This document shows positions 1 to 5,275 of a stretch of 5,275 nt of DNA, piece after piece. Below the pieces are notes generated by a model. It was not told where the DNA came from, did not search any database, and saw only the letters and a program-made list of their open reading frames with translations. Positions within the stretch are counted from its first letter, which is position 1. Every line of letters begins with the position of its first letter. Source of the stretch: Cytophagales bacterium (lineage in GTDB: Bacteria > Bacteroidota > Bacteroidia > Cytophagales > Cyclobacteriaceae); assembly GCA_029262935.1 (NCBI GenBank), contig JAJCYK010000568.1:1-5275 (forward strand). The letters are read 5' to 3'. The position numbers and the translations under genes were made by a program.

Positions 1-2158
1 CCTGTATTCACATCTTCATACTGATCAGCCCCTTCAAGCCTTTGAAAGGGGAAAAACTTATGTAGATTTTGCGCCGGATCGAGTGGCTATGCAGGATGCC
101 ACCGCACAAATGGCTTTACTACAATTTATGCAAGCCGGTAAGAAAAGTGCCGCGGTTCCTTCCACAGTACATTGTGATCACCTCATTTTAGCCAAATCAG
201 GAGCAGCCGAAGATCTTAGGAATTCCATTAATACTAGTAGTGAAGTATTTGATTTTTTAGCCGATGTTTCCAATAAATATGGTATTGGGTTTTGGAAACC
301 TGGAGCCGGGATTATACATCAAGTAGTATTGGAGAATTATGCTTTCCCAGGAGGCATGATGATCGGAACTGATTCTCATACGGTAAATGCCGGTGGTTTG
401 GGAATGGTGGCCATTGGAGTGGGAGGCGCGGATGCCGTAGATGTCATGGCGGGCATGCCTTGGGAGCTCAAGTTTCCCAAACTTATAGGTATTAAGCTTA
501 CCGGTCGTCTTAGCGGCTGGACCGCCTCCAAAGATGTTATACTAAAAGTGGCAGGTATACTTACGGTAAAAGGAGGCACTGGAGCTATCGTGGAATATTT
601 TGGTGATGGCGCTAAAAGCCTTTCTGCTACTGGCAAAGGTACTATATGCAACATGGGTGCAGAAATTGGCGCTACTACGTCAACCTTTGGCTACGATGAA
701 AAAATGGCTGAGTATCTGCGGGGTACCGGTAGAGCGGAAGTAGCGGAATTAGCAGATGCCATCAGCGAACACTTAACTGGGGATGCAGAGGTTTATGCCA
801 ACCCGGAACAGTACTTCGATCAAGTAGTGGAAATCAATCTATCGGAATTGGAGCCTCACATCAATGGACCTTTTACTCCAGATCTTGCTACGCCAATTTC
901 CAAATTTGCCGAAGCAGTAAAAGAAAACGGATGGCCTCAAAAACTAGAAGTTGGTCTGATTGGGTCTTGTACAAATTCCTCTTATGAAGATATTACCAGG
1001 GCAGCTTCCATTGCCAAACAAGCCATCGATAAGAATTTAACGGCAAAAGCCGAATTTACCATTACACCCGGTTCGGAACAAGTACGGTTTACCGTAGCTC
1101 GGGATGGATACCTGGGAATATTTGAGGAAATGGGGGGAGTGGTTTTGGCAAACGCTTGCGGACCTTGTATTGGACAATGGGCCCGCCACACCAACGATCC
1201 TGAACGTAAAAATTCCATTATAACCTCATTCAATCGAAACTTTGCTAAAAGAAATGATGGCAATCCCAATACACATAGTTTTGTGGCTTCGCCTGAATTA
1301 GTAACAGCTATGGCCATCGCTGGTGATCTGGGCTTTAACCCTCTTACAGATAGTCTAGTCAATGATGCTGGCGAATCTGTCATGTTGGAAGAGCCCAAAG
1401 GTATCGAGCACCCAGTTCAGGGGTATGCGGTGGAAGACAATGGATACCAAGCTCCTGCAGAAGAGGGTAGCAACATTGAAATATCCGTAGATCCTACTTC
1501 CAAGCGTTTGCAATTACTGGAGCCGTTTAGCCCCTGGAATGGTGAGAATATCAACGGAGTTAAACTCCTTATCAAAGCAAAAGGAAAATGTACAACTGAC
1601 CATATCAGTATGGCTGGCCCCTGGTTACGATTTAGAGGACACTTAGATAATATTTCGAATAACTTGTTAACCGGCGCGCTCAACTATTACAATGAAGCTA
1701 CAGATTCTGTTAAAAATCAAATAACTGGTGAATACGGATCCGTACCCGACACGGCTCGTGCTTACAAGGCCGCTGGCATTCCATCAATAGTGGTCGGAGA
1801 TCATAATTATGGTGAGGGTTCTTCCAGAGAACATGCGGCCATGGAACCTAGACATTTAGGGGTGTATATCGTTTTAGTGAAGTCCTTTGCTCGTATCCAT
1901 GAAACCAATTTGAAAAAGCAAGGTATGCTGGCACTTACTTTTCAAACCGAAAGTGATTACGACAAAATTCAAGAAGACGATACAATTGACATTATAGACT
2001 TAGTGGATTTTGCTCCTGGTAGAAACATCACCCTGAAGCTTACACATGCAGACGGATCGACAGATACTATTGTTACTAACCAAAGTTACAATGCTGGTCA
2101 AATCGAATGGTATCGACAAGGGTCTGCGTTGAATCTTATCAAGCAGCAAAACGCATAA
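1..2158 (+). CDS. Aconitate hydratase (aconitase), mitochondrial-type, 5'-truncated by the window edge
   Basis: Aconitase interconverts citrate and isocitrate via cis-aconitate in the cytosolic TCA cycle, using a [4Fe-4S] cluster. The frame is open from base 2, and the visible 718 residues align along their length with mitochondrial-type aconitase. About 35-40 N-terminal residues lie upstream, so the GTG at 83 is internal. Counting from base 2, the cluster cysteines are Cys323 ([10 protein letters not shown]), Cys386 and Cys389 (ACGPC). Their 63- and 3-residue spacings equal those of pig Cys358, Cys421 and Cys424. Active-site CDH (His60) and TDSHT (Asp124, His126) are present, as is GEGSSREHA with the Ser642 and Arg644 equivalents at 607 and 609. 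The swivel domain runs from about residue 530 to the end. A six-residue insertion relative to the mammalian enzyme lies near residues 230-245. No strong terminator follows. The family call is secure; I avoid acnA/acnB because this is the third, mitochondrial-like type. Confidence 0.97.
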   Translation, partial: LYSHLHTDQPLQAFERGKTYVDFAPDRVAMQDATAQMALLQFMQAGKKSAAVPSTVHCDHLILAKSGAAEDLRNSINTSSEVFDFLADVSNKYGIGFWKPGAGIIHQVVLENYAFPGGMMIGTDSHTVNAGGLGMVAIGVGGADAVDVMAGMPWELKFPKLIGIKLTGRLSGWTASKDVILKVAGILTVKGGTGAIVEYFGDGAKSLSATGKGTICNMGAEIGATTSTFGYDEKMAEYLRGTGRAEVAELADAISEHLTGDAEVYANPEQYFDQVVEINLSELEPHINGPFTPDLATPISKFAEAVKENGWPQKLEVGLIGSCTNSSYEDITRAASIAKQAIDKNLTAKAEFTITPGSEQVRFTVARDGYLGIFEEMGGVVLANACGPCIGQWARHTNDPERKNSIITSFNRNFAKRNDGNPNTHSFVASPELVTAMAIAGDLGFNPLTDSLVNDAGESVMLEEPKGIEHPVQGYAVEDNGYQAPAEEGSNIEISVDPTSKRLQLLEPFSPWNGENINGVKLLIKAKGKCTTDHISMAGPWLRFRGHLDNISNNLLTGALNYYNEATDSVKNQITGEYGSVPDTARAYKAAGIPSIVVGDHNYGEGSSREHAAMEPRHLGVYIVLVKSFARIHETNLKKQGMLALTFQTESDYDKIQEDDTIDIIDLVDFAPGRNITLKLTHADGSTDTIVTNQSYNAGQIEWYRQGSALNLIKQQNA

Positions 2159-2211
2159 ACCGTACCAACCCTAAGAAGCCCCGAAGCGGCTCATTATGCT
2201 CTGGGATTTAT

Positions 2212-2242
2212 TTGGACTAATTATAAATAAGTATTAGATTTA
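2212..2242 (+). promoter_or_regulatory. Candidate Bacteroidota -33/-7 promoter before the small unknown gene
   Basis: A TTG at 2212-2214 lies 20 nt upstream of TAGATTTA at 2235-2242, which matches the Bacteroidota -7 consensus TAnnTTTG at 5 of its 6 fixed positions. The -7 box ends only three bases before the GTG start at 2246. If real, it would give a leaderless or nearly leaderless message. The region is AT-rich, so a chance match is quite possible. Confidence 0.2.
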
Positions 2243-2245
2243 AAC

Positions 2246-2605
2246 GTGCTCATCCTATCAAATAAAGCTGCTTATGTTACGCTTTTTCAAACTGAAAAGG
2301 GCCGGGTCATTCAAGATGACCACGCACATCAATTTATTTTGGAGTTTGGTGGCAAAAAAAGCTTCTTCAAAGTTCAGGAATTCCTTCAATTCAAAAAGTC
2401 CATCGACAACTTAAACCTACAAGACCTATTCCTAGGAGAAGGACCGGGGGTTGACATACAAATAATCCATCATACAGGGTCCGAACATCTCTTTGTTTTT
2501 ACTCTATGTGAACTGATAGGTATTAAGGAATTATTATCTGGTGCAGCAACCATGATCGAATTGAATCGTATCCTCAATGATAGATTATTGTCCATAGTTT
2601 TTTAG
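2246..2605 (+). CDS. Hypothetical protein, 119 residues, function unknown
   Basis: I do not recognise this protein with confidence. The frame starts at a GTG; an in-frame stop at 2228 lies just upstream and the first in-frame ATG comes only near the C-terminus, so GTG 2246 is the only sensible start. No Shine-Dalgarno sequence is visible. The product has no signal peptide or membrane segment and looks like a small soluble alpha/beta protein: strand-like N-terminus, a HQFILEFG stretch (residues 28-35), a helix-like KVQEFLQFKKSI, a strand-like LFVFTLCELIGIKELL around residues 82-97, and a final amphipathic helix (MIELNRILNDRL). The order of these elements weakly recalls small Bacteroidota-restricted hypothetical proteins such as the DUF6686 type, which is an impression only. 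It has one cysteine and no metal-binding motif. It sits 87 bases after aconitase and 85 bases before ferritin, on the same strand. Confidence 0.8.
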   Translation: MLILSNKAAYVTLFQTEKGRVIQDDHAHQFILEFGGKKSFFKVQEFLQFKKSIDNLNLQDLFLGEGPGVDIQIIHHTGSEHLFVFTLCELIGIKELLSGAATMIELNRILNDRLLSIVF

Positions 2606-2615
2606 TGCTATTAAG

Positions 2616-2654
2616 ACCCATTATATATTGAGCGATAAATTATCATAAGTGGGT
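2616..2654 (+). promoter_or_regulatory. Nested inverted repeat upstream of ferritin (candidate operator or 5'-leader structure)
   Basis: Outer arms ACCCATTAT (2616-2624) and ATAAGTGGGT (2645-2654) are complementary over nine base pairs with one bulged G at 2649. The 20-base interior contains an 11-base perfect palindrome, GATAAATTATC (2634-2644), one base centred. The inner sequence contains ATTATCA (2639-2645), which equals one half-site of the Fur 7-1-7 box TGATAATnATTATCA, but the opposite half-site lies too close for a normal Fur box. No T-tract follows, so it is not a typical terminator. It ends 36 bases before the ferritin start. AT-rich intergenic DNA often contains such palindromes by chance. 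Confidence 0.3.
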
Positions 2655-2690
2655 TGATAGTGGTAATTTTAGGAAAAATTAAAAGGTTTT

Positions 2691-3230
2691 ATGAAAGACT
2701 TAATTAGAATGAAAACGTCTTTATCAGAAGAGATTGAAGCTTTGTTAAACAATCAGGTTAAACTAGAAGCTAAGTCGTCTTCCATTTATTTAGCCATGGC
2801 ATCTTTTTGTGATCAACTAGGCTTCGAAAACAGTTCGGAGTTCTTCTTTGAACAAGCAGAAGAAGAGCGAGTCCATATGCTTAAAATCTTTAAATATATA
2901 GGCGATGCTGGTGGTAATCCGGTCAGTCCGGAAGTTACCGACATCCCACAAGAATTTGGAAATTTCAGGGGGACGTATGAATCCGCACTAGAACAGGAAA
3001 TTGAGGTTACTAAAGCCATTAACAAGATTGTAAGTGCCGCTTATAAAGAAGGCGATCATGCTACCGCCAACTTCCTACAATGGTTCATTAGTGAACAACA
3101 AGAGGAAGAGTTTACTGCAAGGAAACGCCTGGAATTATTTGATGTCATCGGAACGGATGGAATAGGCTCTTATATGATTGACCAAAAGATTCCGGAAATT
3201 GGCCCACCACCGGCGGAACCCGGAGCATAA
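2691..3230 (+). CDS. Non-haem ferritin (FtnA-like iron storage protein)
   Basis: Ferritin oxidises Fe2+ at a di-iron centre and stores it as a ferric mineral inside a 24-subunit cytosolic shell. The product has 179 residues, slightly longer than E. coli FtnA. With a constant offset of nine from FtnA, all ferroxidase ligands are present: Glu26 (E17), Glu59 and His62 (E50, H53), Glu103 (E94), Gln136 and Glu139 (Q127, E130), plus site-C residues Glu58 and Glu135 (E49, E126) and Tyr33 (Y24). The blocks EEERVHM and LQWFISEQQEEE make the call clear. No methionine haem ligand suggestive of bacterioferritin was noted. The ATG at 2691 is chosen because MKDLIRMKTSL resembles the start seen in Bacteroidota ferritins; the ATG at 2709 is the alternative. 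The C-terminus ends in a proline-rich tail, IPEIGPPPAEPGA. A palindromic element lies upstream and a terminator follows directly. Confidence 0.96.
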   Translation: MKDLIRMKTSLSEEIEALLNNQVKLEAKSSSIYLAMASFCDQLGFENSSEFFFEQAEEERVHMLKIFKYIGDAGGNPVSPEVTDIPQEFGNFRGTYESALEQEIEVTKAINKIVSAAYKEGDHATANFLQWFISEQQEEEFTARKRLELFDVIGTDGIGSYMIDQKIPEIGPPPAEPGA

Positions 3231-3263
3231 AAAGAAATAGGGGCTAACGCCCCTTTTATTTTT
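3231..3263. terminator. Bidirectional Rho-independent terminator between convergent genes
   Basis: A six-base-pair stem, AGGGGC (3239-3244) with GCCCCT (3249-3254) and a TAAC loop, is followed on the + strand by TTTTATTTTT (3254-3263). On the - strand the same hairpin is followed by TATTTCTTTTT. It lies 8 bases after the ferritin stop, and its + strand T-tract contains the stop codon of the convergent ferredoxin gene (3256-3258), so it can end transcription from both sides. Confidence 0.85.
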
Positions 3264-3516
3264 CTAAGTCTTGAATGATTTCAGCCAAGTCCTTGGTCCT
3301 TACTTTCCCATACCAATGGTTTCCACAGACTACTGATGGTGCAAATTTGCAACGATCCAAACATTTGCTCTTCACTACTTTAATCTTATGCCCTTTCCTT
3401 TTTTTTAATTCTTGTGTAAGCTGTTTTTTCAAGTCCTTTGACCCTTCTTTTGAACAATCTTTACCGTGACATACAAATAGATAGTGAGTTGCAATTGCCG
3501 TTTTTTTCATACTCAT
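3256..3516 (-). CDS. Small thioredoxin-fold (2Fe-2S) ferredoxin
   Basis: This 86-residue soluble protein fits the thioredoxin-like [2Fe-2S] ferredoxin family, related to Aquifex Fd4 and the NuoE C-terminal domain, whose members carry electrons. Likely cluster ligands are Cys16 and Cys21 in FVCHGKDC, and Cys52 and Cys56 in KCLDRCKFAP. A fifth cysteine, Cys64, lies in the strand before WYGKV. The order strand, Cys pair, long lysine-rich helix, KIKVVKSKCLDRC, PSVV, WYGKV, then a C-terminal helix, matches the family. Its true partner and redox reaction are not evident. The chosen start is ATG 3516-3514, which overlaps the TGA of the upstream membrane-protein gene as ATGA and implies translational coupling. 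The ATG at 3510 would give 84 residues; an upstream GTG- or ATG-like extension to 3549 would run inside the neighbour and is unlikely. The stop codon lies within the shared terminator. Confidence 0.88.
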   Translation of the reverse strand: MSMKKTAIATHYLFVCHGKDCSKEGSKDLKKQLTQELKKRKGHKIKVVKSKCLDRCKFAPSVVCGNHWYGKVRTKDLAEIIQDLEK

Positions 3517-4775
3517 CCTGCTGCGGCTGCCTGCATTAAAATCCCACACAATATCGCGCCGTAAGTGCCTAAAGCATATCCTAACACCGCTAATAATACG
3601 CCTACTGGAGCCAATGCTGGATTGAACGCTGCGGCTACCACCGGAGCTGACGCTGCTCCCCCGACATTAGCCTGACTCCCAATAGCCGTAAAGAAGAATG
3701 GCGCCTTAATTAACTTGCCAACTGATAAAAGCAAAATTATGTGAATTGATATCCAAATAAGACCTACCATAAACAAACCTGGGTTCTCCTTTATTTGAGT
3801 AACGTCCATACTCATACCAATTGTTGCTACCAGTACAAAAATAAATAAACTTCCAATACGAGACGCGCCTACCCCTTCCAGTTTTTTATACCTTGAAAAT
3901 GACAAGGCTACTCCAATGGTAGTGGCAATTACTACCAACCAAAAGAATGAAGAGCTAAGAGATTGCAAATTGAACCGTTGAAGAACTTCCTGATGTTTCA
4001 CAAACCAAGGTGCCACAATATTTGCGCCCCAATGAGCCAAACCGGTACCTCCAAACCCAATACCCATGATCATCATGGTATCTGTTAAATCGGGAAGTTT
4101 CCTGATGCTCGCACGGTAATTCTCTATTTTAGTTTGCAAAGCCACAATAGCACTAGAGTCGGCATTAAACAACCGGTCCACTTTTTCGGAACGGTCCGCT
4201 CCATACAGTAAAACGGCCATCCAAATGTTGGCGACTATCACGTCTACTGTAATCATGGATGAAAATATTTCATCACTGGCCTGAAAGATCTCCTTCATTG
4301 CGGCTTGATTCGCGCCTCCTCCGATCCAACTACCAGCAATGGTTGTTAGTCCTCTCCAAACAGCATCTGGTCCCACACCACCTACGACTTCCGGCGCAAA
4401 AAATGACACAATAAGAATTGCTAATGGTCCTCCTATTATTATGCCCACTGTACCGGTGAGAAACATGATAAGAGCCTTGGGGCCCAAATTAAGAATCCCT
4501 TTTAAATCCGTACTTAACGTCAACAATATCAAACTGGCTGGCAATAAATATCTGGATGCCATGAAATACAACTTAGACTCCTCTCCACTGACAATGTTAA
4601 AGGTGTTTAAAAGTGATGGCATGAAATAACACATCAATACCATAGGCATGAACGTGTAGAACCTTTTCCAGAACTTATTCTCACTATGGGCTGTCTTAAA
4701 AATAAAGGCAAGGATCATTAAAAGTAACCCCAGGACGATAGCGTCATTGGTTATGAGAGGACCGGATGTTTCCAT
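3513..4775 (-). CDS. DUF819 (YjcL-like) family multi-pass membrane protein, putative transporter
   Basis: The 420-residue product is a polytopic inner-membrane protein with about ten hydrophobic segments, for example near residues 10-26, 40-58, 75-90, 100-126, 176-192, 234-252, 276-293, 308-322, 335-353 and 385-416. Family hallmarks are the glycine-rich GSWIGGGANQAAMKE (148-162), GSQANVGGAASAPVVAAAF (366-384) and GYALGTYGA (399-407). This duplicated glycine/asparagine pattern resembles the discontinuous-helix motifs of secondary transporters, and I believe DUF819 is grouped with the CPA/AT transporter fold, but its substrate is unknown. A hydrophilic stretch around 193-230 separates the two halves. 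ATG 4775 is preferred over the TTG at 4787, which would add four residues. No Shine-Dalgarno sequence is visible, but a possible -33/-7 promoter lies just upstream. The 3' end overlaps the [2Fe-2S] ferredoxin start by four bases, so the two are almost certainly made from one message. Confidence 0.93.
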   Translation of the reverse strand: METSGPLITNDAIVLGLLLMILAFIFKTAHSENKFWKRFYTFMPMVLMCYFMPSLLNTFNIVSGEESKLYFMASRYLLPASLILLTLSTDLKGILNLGPKALIMFLTGTVGIIIGGPLAILIVSFFAPEVVGGVGPDAVWRGLTTIAGSWIGGGANQAAMKEIFQASDEIFSSMITVDVIVANIWMAVLLYGADRSEKVDRLFNADSSAIVALQTKIENYRASIRKLPDLTDTMMIMGIGFGGTGLAHWGANIVAPWFVKHQEVLQRFNLQSLSSSFFWLVVIATTIGVALSFSRYKKLEGVGASRIGSLFIFVLVATIGMSMDVTQIKENPGLFMVGLIWISIHIILLLSVGKLIKAPFFFTAIGSQANVGGAASAPVVAAAFNPALAPVGVLLAVLGYALGTYGAILCGILMQAAAAG

Positions 4776-4792
4776 AGATAATTTCAATTAGC

Positions 4793-4824
4793 CAAACTAA
4801 GCCAAATAAATAGCAAGATGCAAA
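4793..4824 (-). promoter_or_regulatory. Candidate Bacteroidota -33/-7 promoter for the DUF819-ferredoxin pair
   Basis: Read on the - strand, TTTG (4824-4821) is followed after 20 bases by TTAGTTTG (4800-4793), which matches TAnnTTTG at 5 of 6 fixed positions. The implied transcript start would be roughly 10 bases before the ATG at 4775. A second near-match, TTTATTTG, lies ten bases further upstream. No terminator is visible between the TPR gene and DUF819, so read-through from the TPR gene is also possible. Confidence 0.3.
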
Positions 4825-4871
4825 TTGTCTAAAGCGGCGCTACGTACATAATACTTGTGAAAAGCAGGGCG

Positions 4872-5275
4872 TTAACCTTCGATTCCCGGTAGCTTTCGAA
4901 TGGGGCTATCGAGTTTCTTTAAAATCTCTTGAGCTTTTTCAACTTTATATGAGCTTTCAGCTACGATTTGCTCAAACAAAGGCCGTGCGTTGGCTATATC
5001 GTGTTTGTTTAAATAGCATAAAGCCAGGTACCATTGAGCCACTTCCCGGTAGTTTCCCGGATGATTGTATGCTGTGTTGAAGGCATCTAAAGCCAAATCG
5101 TACTGCTCCAAGGAAAAATAGGCAATACCCAAATAGATTTGAGCAGGTAGGTAGTTTTCAGAACTTATGGGCACTTTGCCGAATTCAAGTAAAGCACTTT
5201 CATAGTCATGTTTATCATAAAAAGTTAAAGCCTTGTTAAACGGATCTGATTTTTTATCGCCCATAGTAGTAAACC
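4872..5275 (-). CDS. Tetratricopeptide repeat (TPR) protein, probably 5'-truncated by the window edge
   Basis: TPR proteins act as protein-protein interaction scaffolds; no specific partner can be inferred here. Counting from the first in-frame ATG (5264-5262), three TPR-like helix pairs are visible: residues 7-38 (ALTFYDKHDYESALLEFGKV), 39-72 (IYLGIAYFSLEQYDLALDAF) and 73-107 (WYLALCYLNKHDIANARPLF). A capping helix AQEILKKL follows, with a short polar tail. That ATG gives 130 residues, but the frame stays open to the window edge with no stop, and no ribosome-binding site precedes it. Related Bacteroidota proteins as I remember them carry an N-terminal membrane segment or linker before such repeats, so the true start is probably outside. 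There is no signal peptide or transmembrane segment in the visible part. The gene precedes DUF819 on the same strand by 96 bases. The TPR call is strong and the start is unresolved. Confidence 0.85.
   Translation of the reverse strand, partial: FTTMGDKKSDPFNKALTFYDKHDYESALLEFGKVPISSENYLPAQIYLGIAYFSLEQYDLALDAFNTAYNHPGNYREVAQWYLALCYLNKHDIANARPLFEQIVAESSYKVEKAQEILKKLDSPIRKLPGIEG

Noticed and set aside
83..85. GTG at 83 as the aconitase start
   Set aside because: The frame is open upstream to the window edge and the upstream codons (ending YVDFAPDRV) continue the aconitase family sequence.
982..1398. A 138-codon open frame on the - strand, with shorter ones at 376-654 and 1417-1683
   Set aside because: All lie antisense inside the well-conserved aconitase gene and their translations show no domain-like features; they are by-products of its codon use.
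2177..2191. Hairpin AGCC...GGCT shortly after the aconitase stop as a terminator
   Set aside because: The stem is only four base pairs, followed inward by a mismatch, and there is no T-tract after it.
2813..3025. A 70-codon - strand open frame inside the ferritin gene
   Set aside because: The ferritin reading is unambiguous, with all metal ligands conserved; the antisense frame has no recognisable content.
3275..3469. A 64-codon + strand open frame opposite the ferredoxin
   Set aside because: It is antisense to a gene with a clear cysteine motif and lies just past the ferritin terminator with no start signal.
3517..3549. N-terminal extension of the ferredoxin to 3549
   Set aside because: It would add eleven residues lying entirely within the end of the DUF819 gene, unlike the family N-terminus; the ATGA overlap start at 3516 is better.
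4339..4629. A 96-codon + strand open frame opposite the DUF819 gene
   Set aside because: It is antisense to conserved membrane-protein sequence; no independent evidence of coding.
4833..4841. AGCGGCGCT palindrome between the TPR and DUF819 genes as a terminator or operator
   Set aside because: Four-base arms are too short to mean anything alone and no T-tract follows on the transcribed strand.

Overview
The window looks like chromosomal DNA from a member of the Bacteroidota. The aconitase and the ferritin (start MKDLIRMKTSL) both read like Bacteroidota family members. Start codons lack clear Shine-Dalgarno sequences, and two intergenic gaps carry near-matches to the Bacteroidota -33/-7 promoter (TTG, about 20 nt, TAnnTTTG). 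No tRNA, rRNA, CRISPR array, insertion sequence or phage gene was seen. The DNA is densely coding, with no gene-free stretch over about 100 bases.

Layout. The first 3.2 kb are read on the + strand: a 5'-truncated aconitate hydratase (1-2158), a 119-residue protein of unknown function with a GTG start (2246-2605), and a non-haem ferritin (2691-3230). The other 2 kb are read on the - strand, converging on the ferritin. In transcription order these are a small TPR protein that probably begins beyond the right edge (5275-4872), a DUF819-family multi-pass membrane protein (4775-3513), and a thioredoxin-fold [2Fe-2S] ferredoxin (3516-3256). The last two overlap by four bases (ATGA). One GC-rich hairpin with T-tracts on both sides (about 3231-3263) can terminate transcription from both directions.

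How the genes may relate. Aconitase (4Fe-4S, TCA cycle), ferritin (iron storage and detoxification) and the small ferredoxin (2Fe-2S) are all iron proteins, so a loose iron theme runs across the window. Only the DUF819-ferredoxin pair has direct evidence of coupling. A nested inverted repeat upstream of the ferritin is the best candidate regulatory element.

The window is mostly ordinary housekeeping sequence and I see no clear new multi-gene system. The items most worth a second look are the DUF819-ferredoxin pair, the unassigned protein between aconitase and ferritin, and the element in front of ferritin.
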